Below are positions 44,257 to 52,753 of a stretch of 57,307 nucleotides of DNA, in pieces. The notes below the pieces were generated by a model that ran no database searches, was not told the DNA's origin, and saw nothing but the letters and a program-made list of their open reading frames with translations. The stretch spans positions 1 through 57,307 of IMG/VR virus record IMGVR_UViG_3300007510_000008; one strand, written 5' to 3'. The position numbers were made by a program, and so were the translations under genes. Each line of letters begins with the position of its first letter. The stretch's first letter is position 1. Source of the stretch: a virus.

Positions 44257-46084
44257 CTACAAGAAAAACAGAACCTTTACAAGTACCATTTTGCAAGCAG
44301 CACAGAAGGACTCTGATAAGTTTCAGCCGCAGCATACTCCCGAACTTAACACGCAGCTTATGGAAAAGTGGCACAAGTTTGGGCTTCTAAAGGGACTACA
44401 GAATGATAGAATGCGAAGCAACGTTTCGCAGCTTCTTGAAAATACTGCCCAATGGATGATTTCTGAGGCCGATACTACAGATGCCGAAGGATACAATACC
44501 GTGATTTTCCCGATGGTTCGCCGTGTTTGGGCGGGACTATTGGCTAATGAAATTGTGTCTGTTCAGCCTATGAGCCTTCCTTCTGGCCTTGTTTTCTACA
44601 TGGACTTTGTGGATGAGGAAGGAAACCGAGTTCAGGACCAAGAGTTCTATACTATGGGATATGGTATTGGAACTAAGTATTGGGTTGGATACGGACCTTC
44701 TAACTTCCTAGACACTTCAGGTACAATTATCACCGCTACTGGCTCTGCACCTTCAAACGGCGCACAGCTTGGTATCGATGGCAATTGGGCCTACTACACA
44801 GGTACACCTTCGAACCCTGTTACTGCGGTTCAGGATAGTCAGTACACACTTGACGCTGATGCCTTCACTAAGACTGTTACAACGGATCTACACAAGTACA
44901 GTATGCCTACTGTTTACGTGTATCCTTCAAACAGAGCTTATGATTCAGGCAAGTGGGTACGCTTCTACGTTGTGACGGGTGCGCCTGAAGCCTCTAACCA
45001 AGTCAAGCTTTCTAAGGAAGCTGGCGGTGCGCTTAACCTACAGTTCTACGGACCTACAGGTGGCGTTGGTCAGGTATTCAAGCAGGGTGGCCTATACACA
45101 CTAGACGGAACCGATACGCAGGTTGTTCCCGCTGTAGAGGGCGGGGCCGCTTCAACGACAGGTAAAGCGTTCTTCGGAGCGAATCTTCTCGTTGACTTCG
45201 GTTACAACCCATTCGAAATTGGTGACAATTTCAACCAGCCTACGAACACATACGTTCTACAGGGTGAAGAAACTTCGAACATTCGTTCAATCAACCTTGA
45301 GATCAAGAGTTCAGCTATCGTTGCTGAGACTCGTAAGCTCAAGACAAAGTGGACTCCCGAGGTTCAGCAGGATCTACAGGCGTACCACAGCGTTGATGCC
45401 GAGTCTGAATTGACTGGCGCGATGAGTGATGAAGTTGCTCTTGAAATTGACCGCGAAATCATCAGAGACATCATTGGTATGGCTGGTGCGGAGATCAAGG
45501 TTGATCTTTCTGGCGCAATCAGTGGTGGTGAGACTGTACAGGATAAGTACCGTATCGCTGTTGAGGCGATCCTTGCTGGATCAAATATGATCTACAAGAG
45601 AACGCTACGCGGCCACGGTAACTGGCTTGTTGTCTCTCCTGAGTTTGCTACAATCCTAGAGTACGGTGGTGCCTTCCTCCGCGATACTGCGGACAAGACA
45701 ATCAACCTTACTGGTGGAATGCAACTTGCAGGACTCCTTGAGAATCGTGTGAAAGTGTACGTTGATCCGCTCATGCCAGCGGCTACAGCGATCATGGGAT
45801 ACACAGGATCAAGCTTCATGGAAACTGGCTACGTGTACGCTCCATACGTACCGATCCAGCTAACTCCTACAGTTTATGATCCGCACACCTTCGTACCACG
45901 TAAGGGTCTTATGACTCGCTACGGTAAGAAGCTCATTCGTTCTGATTACTTCTGCCGATTCGAAATCACAGGCTGGCCTAGCGCGGGTCTGGGTGCTAAC
46001 ATCTACGCTGGTGGCTTCGGCACAGCGCAGCGCACTTTCGATATTGGTCGCGTTGAGGGTTGGACACCTAACAAGCTTAACTAA
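44249..46084 (+). CDS. 23: Major capsid protein (T4 gp23-like)
   Basis: The 611-residue protein has gp23-family motifs: an N-terminal delta region, NTVIFPMVRRVWAGLLANEI, VSVQPMSLPSGLVFYMDF, and C-terminal PHTFVPRKGLMTRYGKKLIR. A likely protease cleavage site is I71-S-E73/A74, matching the (I/L)-x-E rule of gp21-type proteases and the location of the T4 gp23 cut. AGGAG lies 10 bases upstream. It is followed by a terminator, typical for a highly expressed capsid gene. Confidence 0.93.
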   Translation: MNNYKKNRTFTSTILQAAQKDSDKFQPQHTPELNTQLMEKWHKFGLLKGLQNDRMRSNVSQLLENTAQWMISEADTTDAEGYNTVIFPMVRRVWAGLLANEIVSVQPMSLPSGLVFYMDFVDEEGNRVQDQEFYTMGYGIGTKYWVGYGPSNFLDTSGTIITATGSAPSNGAQLGIDGNWAYYTGTPSNPVTAVQDSQYTLDADAFTKTVTTDLHKYSMPTVYVYPSNRAYDSGKWVRFYVVTGAPEASNQVKLSKEAGGALNLQFYGPTGGVGQVFKQGGLYTLDGTDTQVVPAVEGGAASTTGKAFFGANLLVDFGYNPFEIGDNFNQPTNTYVLQGEETSNIRSINLEIKSSAIVAETRKLKTKWTPEVQQDLQAYHSVDAESELTGAMSDEVALEIDREIIRDIIGMAGAEIKVDLSGAISGGETVQDKYRIAVEAILAGSNMIYKRTLRGHGNWLVVSPEFATILEYGGAFLRDTADKTINLTGGMQLAGLLENRVKVYVDPLMPAATAIMGYTGSSFMETGYVYAPYVPIQLTPTVYDPHTFVPRKGLMTRYGKKLIRSDYFCRFEITGWPSAGLGANIYAGGFGTAQRTFDIGRVEGWTPNKLN

Positions 46085-46125
46085 GCTTAACTGGGTACTA
46101 ACTCTGGTAATCATTGTTGAAGATG

Positions 46126-46158
46126 GAGGGGGAGGCAATGCGCCTTCCCCTCTATTTA
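46126..46158 (+). terminator. Terminator after the major capsid gene
   Basis: GAGGGGGAGGC (46126-46136) pairs with GCCTTCCCCTC (46142-46152) around AATGC, 11 bp with one wobble, then TATTTATATAT. The T-run is interrupted but the stem is strong. Confidence 0.75.
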
Positions 46159-46205
46159 TATATGTGGTCATGTTGTATAACCAACTTAGGGGAGGTTCAA
46201 GAAAC

Positions 46206-46640
46206 ATGATGAATAAGAGTGAACGAAGAAATAAGAAGCGGTTTGATTTTTTGGGTATGCACTATACGCAAGCAACTCAAAAACTAAGAAAGAATATCCT
46301 GTTTTCTCTACTTGTAGAAACAGGGAAAAATATTTGTTTTCGTTGTGGTAAGCCAATAGAAGAAGTAGATGATCTAACTATTGATCATAAAGAGCCTTGG
46401 CTTGGGGTAAGCAAGGAACTCTTTTGGAGTTTAGATAACATTGCCTTTTCGCACCATTCCTGTAATGCTTCCAATCATCGGGGGATTAAATACTCAGATG
46501 AAACTGTTCGAAAAGCTATGGCAATGTTAGAAGAAGGGGCAACTCAAAAAGAAGTGTCCAATAAATATGGCATTTGCCCTAAACAACTTCGCCAAATTAG
46601 GGACGGAGAATCCCGAAAAGGCTATAAGGAAGGACGCTGA
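46206..46640 (+). CDS. HNH endonuclease-like protein, 144 aa
   Basis: The HNH core is ICFRCGKPIEEVDDLTIDHK, EPWLGVSKELFWSLDNIAFS, HHSCNASNHRG. It is followed by a C-terminal DNA-binding segment resembling a NUMOD/helix-turn-helix (MLEEGATQKEVSNKYGI). It lies between the capsid gene and the neck genes and is more AT-rich than both, which marks it as a mobile homing-type insertion. GGGGAGG is upstream of two adjacent ATGs (46206, 46209). Confidence 0.82.
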   Translation: MMNKSERRNKKRFDFLGMHYTQATQKLRKNILFSLLVETGKNICFRCGKPIEEVDDLTIDHKEPWLGVSKELFWSLDNIAFSHHSCNASNHRGIKYSDETVRKAMAMLEEGATQKEVSNKYGICPKQLRQIRDGESRKGYKEGR

Positions 46641-48184
46641 TGGCTACTAACTATGAACACGCAACCTTGCTATTTGGCGAGGACGTAATCGTAAATTCGG
46701 ATCGTGATACAATCATCGATTGGGTTAAGTCGATGCTTGGTGATGATCCGAGTAGTGTTCGTGATGCTGGTATCACCGTTGAGTTAGGTGTTGGGCATTA
46801 TGATGCTGCGATTGACGATGCCCTTCAAGAATACTCTGCGATCATTAACGAATGGTCCGCACTAGACAACCTTGCGAATACCTTTGACAGTCCTGGCGGT
46901 ACGAATACTGGAAATCAGGACAATATCATCAATATCTCTCAGCGTAGGGTACTCTCTACGTTTGGATTCTTGCTTCAAAAGACAAACAAGTATAGCGAAC
47001 TCGTTCAGGCGGGGGGTAACGTTACGGAAGTAAAAGCGTATTTTCGCACGACAACTAACAGACAGAACTACGACCTTCTCGAAAGAGACTATGCAACAGA
47101 TATCCAGATTGATGAGCATACGGCAGAAGTTACAACTTCTTTCCCTATTAATACTCTCTATGTTCCTGATGGAATCACCGATGAAGAACTCACCGCATGG
47201 GAATTCAAGGTGGAATTCGGGCGTACTATCAACGGAGAAACAAAATGGGTTGATGTTTCGGATAGATTTGTATCTGCAAGTCAGCCTGTAGCTGATTCCC
47301 TTATAATCACAATGGATGCCGTTCAGACAGCTATCCTTGCTTCGGACATTTGGCATGATCCCGATCCCGATGGGGGCTATTATGATGGGGGAAGCAGTTG
47401 GTATTCTCGCGTAACAGTCAAGGCCCCCTATTCAGTACCGATCTATGATTCAGATGGAACGGCATATACAGTAAGCACTCTTGACCGAGATAAGATGGAA
47501 ATCAATCGCCTTGAGTGGCAGGAACCCGCAACGATCTTCAAATACTACGATCCCTACAATGCGGGTGCTACGATTGGTGCGGAAGCCTTTGGATTCGGCT
47601 ACACGGTAGAGAGTCCTATCTACATGTATCCTGTGTTCTACGATATTCTACGTGGCGCACAGCATGAACTTTCTGCAAGGGTGCGTAAGCAGAACTACTC
47701 GTTCAAAGAGAACAACAAACGAGTCACTATCTGGCCCGTTCCTGGCTCTGAGATCACTCAGGTCGGCGTGGGTAAAGTATGGTTTGACTATCAGATCCCC
47801 TTCAATCCTTATGAGGATCTTCCTGATGAGGGATCGATTGCGAACATGTCGAACATTCCCTACTTCCAGTTACAGTATACATACATCAACAGTATTGGGC
47901 AGCGTTGGGTTCACAAGTTCTCCCTTGCTACCGCAAAGGAAATCCTTGGTAGAATCCGAGGTAAGTACACAACTGTTCCAATTCCCGATGCTGAGATTTC
48001 GTTGGACGCTCCATCACTTATTGATGAAGCGAATAGAGAGAAAGAGGAACTACGCGAGAGCTTGCGCGTGATCTTGGAGAAGGCTCTTGACTCCGCGTTG
48101 ATTGAAAATGAAGCAAACGAGGCCGAGGGATTGAATCGCGTATTGCAGTTCACTCCAACGCCCGATCCTATTATCATGGGTTAA
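46640..48184 (+). CDS. Neck/head-completion protein (gp13/gp14-like position)
   Basis: The 514-residue protein begins with MLGDDPSSVRDAGITVELGVGHYDAAIDDALQEYS, resembling the N-terminus of phage head-tail connector proteins. It continues with beta-rich segments and ends with FTPTPDPIIMG. Position directly after the capsid genes and before the connector, sheath and tube genes supports a neck role. It overlaps the HNH stop by one base (TGATG). Confidence 0.65.
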   Translation: MATNYEHATLLFGEDVIVNSDRDTIIDWVKSMLGDDPSSVRDAGITVELGVGHYDAAIDDALQEYSAIINEWSALDNLANTFDSPGGTNTGNQDNIINISQRRVLSTFGFLLQKTNKYSELVQAGGNVTEVKAYFRTTTNRQNYDLLERDYATDIQIDEHTAEVTTSFPINTLYVPDGITDEELTAWEFKVEFGRTINGETKWVDVSDRFVSASQPVADSLIITMDAVQTAILASDIWHDPDPDGGYYDGGSSWYSRVTVKAPYSVPIYDSDGTAYTVSTLDRDKMEINRLEWQEPATIFKYYDPYNAGATIGAEAFGFGYTVESPIYMYPVFYDILRGAQHELSARVRKQNYSFKENNKRVTIWPVPGSEITQVGVGKVWFDYQIPFNPYEDLPDEGSIANMSNIPYFQLQYTYINSIGQRWVHKFSLATAKEILGRIRGKYTTVPIPDAEISLDAPSLIDEANREKEELRESLRVILEKALDSALIENEANEAEGLNRVLQFTPTPDPIIMG

Positions 48185-48186
48185 TC

Positions 48187-48666
48187 ATGGGAACCAATTT
48201 CTTTACGAAAGACAAAGAGCTATCCAGAATCAAGGAATACTCGCAAGAGGTAGTACACGACCTGTCTCAACAGAACGTGGATATTTTTCGGATTGATGAA
48301 TCTTCTGTGAGCTATGATGATTTGTACGGGGAGGCTAGTAATGTATCGACAAGCTACTTCAAGTGGAGTGACGTTTGGTGCTTTATTCGCTGGATTCCTC
48401 CTGAGTTAGCGAGAGAGAAGTACGGAGTAGATCATGCCCATGCTATCGAGTGCTATTTTGACTATGACTACGTTTCAATTCTGGATGAAGATGGAGCGAA
48501 CCTAAGTCATTGCTTGGTACGAGAGGGCGATTACATCATACTTGAGAGCAAGACCTTCGTGGTACACAAAGCAATCAAGACAGAACGAGTCCACGGACTT
48601 GAAAATACACCTAGAACTCTGAGAGTGGAGTGTCACTCTACCAGAGATCGCGTTTTCACGGAGTAA
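48187..48666 (+). CDS. Head-tail connector candidate, 159 aa (paralogue at 3209)
   Basis: The product shares the LAREKYGVDH core and the FDYDYV, REGD, GLEN and STRDRVF blocks with the gene at 3209. It is compact and mixed alpha/beta. It lies between the neck protein and the probable tail-completion protein, so a virion connector role is inferred from place. The start is 2 bases after the upstream stop. This is likely the original copy because it is in the structural operon. Confidence 0.65.
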   Translation: MGTNFFTKDKELSRIKEYSQEVVHDLSQQNVDIFRIDESSVSYDDLYGEASNVSTSYFKWSDVWCFIRWIPPELAREKYGVDHAHAIECYFDYDYVSILDEDGANLSHCLVREGDYIILESKTFVVHKAIKTERVHGLENTPRTLRVECHSTRDRVFTE

Positions 48667-48669
48667 CCT

Positions 48670-49422
48670 ATGGCTGTTAATGTAAGATCATTGCTGAGAG
48701 ACATGGACAAAGGTGTTGTCGATTGGGTGACAAGCTTAGGCTTGACCGATATTGACGGCAACTCTGTAGGAGTGTTCTACTCTGCGTGGCCTAGATGGAG
48801 ATATCAGTTTCATCCGAGTAATTCGGTTCAGCTTGATTACAACCGAATCAAGGGCTTGCCCCTTGTAGCGATTCGCAGGGTGAGCTTCGAAGTGGATAAG
48901 TCGCGCTATGTGTTCCCGAGCGTGGGAACCCGTTTGTCAGTTTCGACTGTGTACAATGACGATAGCGAGAACATTCGCCGCCAAACTGTGCCTCACCCAC
49001 TTCCGCTTAATGTCGAGTATGAAATCAACGTGTTAGACAACTTTTTGAATGGACAAAATAGCATCCTAGAAGATATTGTTGGGGCGTTTGACGTAAATGA
49101 GATCTACTTAAATATAAACTATTTCTACCATAAACTGAAATTCGAATCTATTGACGATAATTCTACAGGCTACGAGCTAGCCGACCAAGAACGACTTTTT
49201 GAGAACACGATTCGGTTAACACTTGAAGCAAAATTGGTAGATCCCGATGATCTGACAGACGTTTCAAACATTCGTCAAGTTACTATTGCTACGGAAATTG
49301 TTCGTGCATATCAAGGTACGGTAGATGCGGCTTACGAAGATTGGGTAGATGCGAGTTATCCATTTGATTCTTCTGAAGCTTCAAACGGAGAAGTTTGGGT
49401 AACGTATCCGACAAACGGATAA
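48670..49422 (+). CDS. Probable tail completion/sheath terminator protein, 250 aa
   Basis: It starts 3 bases after the connector gene with GGAG upstream. Segments VGVFYSAWPRWRYQFHPSNS, PLVAIRRVSFEVDKSRYVF and ENTIRLTLEAKLVDP give a beta-rich fold of the type found in tail terminators such as gp15 or gp3, which cap the sheath and tube. It directly precedes the sheath gene. The exact T4 counterpart is not certain. Confidence 0.55.
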   Translation: MAVNVRSLLRDMDKGVVDWVTSLGLTDIDGNSVGVFYSAWPRWRYQFHPSNSVQLDYNRIKGLPLVAIRRVSFEVDKSRYVFPSVGTRLSVSTVYNDDSENIRRQTVPHPLPLNVEYEINVLDNFLNGQNSILEDIVGAFDVNEIYLNINYFYHKLKFESIDDNSTGYELADQERLFENTIRLTLEAKLVDPDDLTDVSNIRQVTIATEIVRAYQGTVDAAYEDWVDASYPFDSSEASNGEVWVTYPTNG

Positions 49423-49450
49423 ACATTTTTCATGACTTAAAGGAGACAAA

Positions 49451-51169
49451 ATGCCACTACAAAATACATTTCCTGGCGTTTACTTCGAAGTAGTTGATCA
49501 GAGCGCATACACTTCAGGTCCAGGCGTGAGTACCGTGGTAGGTCTTTTCTGCGATACTATCAAAGGCCCTGCTAATGAGTGGCAGAAGATCGAGAACTGG
49601 GGACAGTTCGAAGCTCTTTATGGTGGTCTAGGTACGAACCGAAATGGTGCTATCTACTATGGGCCTCAAGCAGCTAAGACTATTTTGAGTGAAACCGATG
49701 AACTCTACGTTTATCGTATGCTTGATAACAGCGGACTAGATGACATTGTTCCCGCGAGAACACCAGAACCCACAAGTAGTTGCGGCTTCAAGTTGCGCCT
49801 TGTTACGGCTGGTGCTGGTGATGCGTGGGATGGATCTAACAGACCTAACTACATCGTTGAAGCAAGCCTTGTTCAGAGCGATGATTACGCTAGCCCTGGC
49901 CTCCCTCTTTACGATGTGTATCTCTACGAGAGTGATCAGTATTCCCTAGAGAATGGTGCTACAGTAACGCCTGTTCCGAGTAACGGATTCACCTACAACG
50001 GCTACGCCCTACTCAGTTCAGATGCTTCGTCCTTGAAGGCGCGAGAATTTTACAAGCGTGTATCCTTCCTTAAAGATCCGACTGATGGTGTTGCCGCTAT
50101 CGATGCCCTTGGACTACAGGGTGGGGATCGTAATTCTAATATCGCGGTGATCGAGATCACGAATGCTGGTAATTGGAATACGTTCAACGCTGGTGATGGT
50201 ACAATCGGTGACGTTGGTGCGTACAACAGTTCCATCTTCTTCTCATCTGCTGGAAACAATGACTCTCTATGGTCGTTCTCTGGTGGAACAGGTGCGCGTA
50301 TGGAAACCGCATCTAGAGATCTTAACGCTGCGGATCATACCGCTGTTAAGACTAATGAGGACGGCATGGATCTTTTGATTATGCCCGATGCTCATCTGGC
50401 CGCGACTCAGGCTGCTGTTAAGACAGCTTGGGAATACATGGTAGACGTTGCGACTGATTACGGTGGATTGTTCGTGTTTAGCGGACAGGACGTTTCAAGC
50501 ACTTCAACGCTGCTTGGAAGTGACAATGCGAGGGCGTACAACACTTCTCACGCGGCTATCTATACTCCTTGGCTCAAGGTTTACAACCCCGATGAAGGTG
50601 CGCTTGTAACTCAGCCTTGTGATGCTTGGATCTTGAAGTCTTGCTTGCTCACCGACCGCATCAATTGGCCTTGGTTCGCTCCTGCTGGTGGAGTCCGAGG
50701 ATCATTGAGTAACGTTACACTAGCTAAGACATTTACCGAAGCTCAGATGGAAGATCTGTACGATGGAAACGTCAACGTGCTACGCTCTATCCCTCATGTG
50801 GGACACGTAATTTGGGGTCAGAAAACTTCTCAGAAGAAAAAGACCGCTCTTGACCGCGTGAACGTGCGCCGTCTGTTGACTTACCTACGTAAGAAGATCA
50901 AGGAAATTTCTGCTGCGTTCCTATTCGAACCGAATGATGCAGCTACTTGGTCGAAGATGAAAACTCAGATCGATTCCCTCATGGAAGTGGTTAAGACTGA
51001 GCGCGGTGTGTACGATTACCGTACAATCATTGACGAAACTACAAACACCGCTGATGTTGTTGATCGTAATGAGTTGCGAGGAAAGATCTTCCTCAAGCCT
51101 ACAAAGACAGCGGAAGTTATCACAATGAGCTTCATCATTGCTGGAACTGGCGCGAACTTTGACGAATAA
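49451..51169 (+). CDS. 18: Contractile tail sheath protein (T4 gp18-like)
   Basis: The 572-residue protein starts PLQNTFPGVYFEVVDQSAYT, as sheath proteins do, and ends with the conserved C-terminal domain: FAPAGGVRGSLSNVTLAKTF, INVRRLLTYLRKKI-like (NVRRLLTYLRKKIKEI), FEPNDAATWSKMK, and GKIFLKPTKTAEVITMSFII. It polymerises around the tube and contracts on infection. AAGGAG lies 9 bases upstream. Confidence 0.93.
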   Translation: MPLQNTFPGVYFEVVDQSAYTSGPGVSTVVGLFCDTIKGPANEWQKIENWGQFEALYGGLGTNRNGAIYYGPQAAKTILSETDELYVYRMLDNSGLDDIVPARTPEPTSSCGFKLRLVTAGAGDAWDGSNRPNYIVEASLVQSDDYASPGLPLYDVYLYESDQYSLENGATVTPVPSNGFTYNGYALLSSDASSLKAREFYKRVSFLKDPTDGVAAIDALGLQGGDRNSNIAVIEITNAGNWNTFNAGDGTIGDVGAYNSSIFFSSAGNNDSLWSFSGGTGARMETASRDLNAADHTAVKTNEDGMDLLIMPDAHLAATQAAVKTAWEYMVDVATDYGGLFVFSGQDVSSTSTLLGSDNARAYNTSHAAIYTPWLKVYNPDEGALVTQPCDAWILKSCLLTDRINWPWFAPAGGVRGSLSNVTLAKTFTEAQMEDLYDGNVNVLRSIPHVGHVIWGQKTSQKKKTALDRVNVRRLLTYLRKKIKEISAAFLFEPNDAATWSKMKTQIDSLMEVVKTERGVYDYRTIIDETTNTADVVDRNELRGKIFLKPTKTAEVITMSFIIAGTGANFDE

Positions 51170-51180
51170 GGAGATAACCT

Positions 51181-51660
51181 ATGGCTGAAGTAATTGCCCC
51201 CCTAACTCCGTCTGTATACGAACCCAAGAAGCAGTATCTTTGGGTTGTAGAATTTGACGGGTTAGATGCGTTTGTAGCCAGAACCACAAAGCGTCCTACT
51301 ATTGGTTTTGAGGAAATAGAAATCCCTTATCTCAATACGAAACGCTATCTGGCTGGCAAATTTGAATTCGAAACTATCGAAGTGACATTCCATGACCCAC
51401 TTGACGGTAGCGAAGCTGACAAAGTAATGGATTGGATCAAGTTGATTGGTAATCCCGAAAATGTCAACAAAAACTTCGCTGCAACCTACAAGAAGGACTT
51501 CAAAATCAAGCTTCTTGACGGTAATGGTGTTGTGGTAGAACAATGGCAGATTGTAGGGGCTTGGCCGCAATCTTCGAACTTCGGTGATCTTGACTACAGT
51601 TCTAACGATCCTGTAGAAATCACCGTGACGTTCAGATACGACAGAGCCTTCATGCTATAA
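51181..51660 (+). CDS. 19: Tail tube protein (T4 gp19-like)
   Basis: The 159-residue protein has the gp19 pattern: YLWVVEFDGLDAFVARTTKR, LAGKFEFETIEVTFHDPLDG, GAWPQSSNFGDLDYSSNDPV and a terminal EITVTFRYDRAF. It stacks as hexamers to form the inner tube. Length matches T4 gp19 (163 aa). AAGGAG precedes the start, and a strong terminator follows. Confidence 0.93.
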   Translation: MAEVIAPLTPSVYEPKKQYLWVVEFDGLDAFVARTTKRPTIGFEEIEIPYLNTKRYLAGKFEFETIEVTFHDPLDGSEADKVMDWIKLIGNPENVNKNFAATYKKDFKIKLLDGNGVVVEQWQIVGAWPQSSNFGDLDYSSNDPVEITVTFRYDRAFML

Positions 51661-51690
51661 TTTGTTGTTGATTACATTAGCATAAAATTG

Positions 51691-51728
51691 GGGATACTCT
51701 CTATTTAATAGGGAGTATCCCTTTGTTT
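51691..51728 (+). terminator. Intrinsic terminator after the tail tube gene
   Basis: GGGATACTCTCTA (51691-51703) pairs with TAGGGAGTATCCC (51709-51721) with one wobble, followed by TTTGTTTT. Confidence 0.9.
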
Positions 51729-51747
51729 TATCCAATAAGGAGTTTAC

Positions 51748-52569
51748 ATGTCAGAGAAAACAGTTGATTTAGACCTAAGTACGGTTAAGGATAATCCTAA
51801 ACCCAAGAAAACACCGAAGCCCATACCCGTTGAAAAGCCCGAGGGTGTTGGAGATAACAGCTACGATCTGGACCTTCCTTCGGACGGTAAGATCTACGGG
51901 AAAACAGTTTCGGTAAAGTCGATGACAGCGAAAGAGGAAGATATCCTTTCGAACCCGCAGTATCTCAAGAAGAAAACGGTGTTCGATGAACTAATCAAAG
52001 CTATCCTAGTCAAGAGTCCTGTTGATCCTAAGCAGCTTTTGATCGGAGATAGAGACTTCATCATTTTCAATGCTCGTATTGATGCTTATGGGTCTAACTA
52101 CGAAGCAAAACTATCCTGCCCCCATTGCAACGCAATCAATGAGGTTGAGTTTGATGTAAGCGGGATGGACATTACTGAGCTAGGGCTTTCGCCCTATGTG
52201 GCAGGTGACAATCTCTTTGAGATGACCACTTCCACAGGAAAGCACGTGTTGTTCCACTTCTGGACTGTTGACATGCAGAATCGCTTTGCGAACTACGTCA
52301 ATCAGACTAAGAAGCTTAAGACAACAGGGCTTGTGACAACTCGCTTGTTCTTCCAGATCCATAGTATTGACGGGGAAGAAGATCGAGCAGAGCTACGCAC
52401 GATCATTGAAAGTCTGAAGTCGGGCGAGAGTCGAGAGATTCGTAAATACATCAATGACCATACTCCCCACGTTGACCTAACTCTACGCGACTTTGATTGT
52501 GATGAGTGTGGTTACGACAAGGAGGTTGATCTCCCCTTGGGAGAAAGCTTTTTTTGGCCTGATCTATAA
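51748..52569 (+). CDS. 26: Baseplate hub/tail assembly protein (T4 gp26-like)
   Basis: The 273-residue protein has a disordered Lys/Pro N-terminus, then DLDLPSDGKIYGKTVSVKSM, KEEDILSNPQYL, a CPHC...DECGYDKEVDLPL pair of CxxC units (zinc), and ends SFFWPDL. This fits the gp26 hub family and the position just before the tape measure. A 7-T run near the 3' end (52549-52555) could shift ribosomes into the frame of the following short gene. AAGGAG precedes the start. Confidence 0.75.
   Translation: MSEKTVDLDLSTVKDNPKPKKTPKPIPVEKPEGVGDNSYDLDLPSDGKIYGKTVSVKSMTAKEEDILSNPQYLKKKTVFDELIKAILVKSPVDPKQLLIGDRDFIIFNARIDAYGSNYEAKLSCPHCNAINEVEFDVSGMDITELGLSPYVAGDNLFEMTTSTGKHVLFHFWTVDMQNRFANYVNQTKKLKTTGLVTTRLFFQIHSIDGEEDRAELRTIIESLKSGESREIRKYINDHTPHVDLTLRDFDCDECGYDKEVDLPLGESFFWPDL
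52549..52555 (+). promoter_or_regulatory. Candidate programmed frameshift site
   Basis: A run of seven T codes TTT-TTT-T(GG) in the gp26-like frame, 5 codons before its stop (TAA 52567-52569). Moving +1 (or -2) here joins the upstream protein to a frame that continues to 52753. AAGGAGG (52519-52525) lies about 24 bases upstream and could stimulate the shift by pairing with the ribosome. Confidence 0.55.
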
Positions 52570-52753
52570 CGACCCTCAAGACGCAAAGGATCATATATAC
52601 AATCAGTTATTTTTGATGGCATATCATGTACATATGCCAGTAGAAGAATCTTATCGCTTACCTGTTAGGTTACGAAATTGGTTTGTGGCAAAACTAAACG
52701 AGACTAAAGAACGAGAACGACAAGCAGCGGAAGAAGCCCAAAATGCCAACTAG
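52556..52753 (+). CDS. Tail assembly chaperone extension, probably made by frameshift
   Basis: The frame +1 to the gp26-like gene is open from 52493 to 52753. Its likely product segment is GLIYNDPQDAKDHIYNQLFL, AYHVHMPVEESYRLP and a charged helical tail. No good independent start exists: the only start-like codons (TTG/GTG/ATG at 52493-52502 and TTG 52526) lack correctly spaced ribosome-binding sites. The arrangement of a short 3' frame, an overlap with the preceding tail gene and a tape measure gene next is that of G/GT-type tail chaperones. Confidence 0.55.
   Translation, partial: GLIYNDPQDAKDHIYNQLFLMAYHVHMPVEESYRLPVRLRNWFVAKLNETKERERQAAEEAQNAN

Noticed and set aside
46150-46158. TATTTATA, the reverse complement of the T4 late promoter TATAAATA
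   Set aside because: It would point to the minus strand, where no genes lie, and it is part of the terminator tail. No TATAAATA boxes were seen before the late genes.
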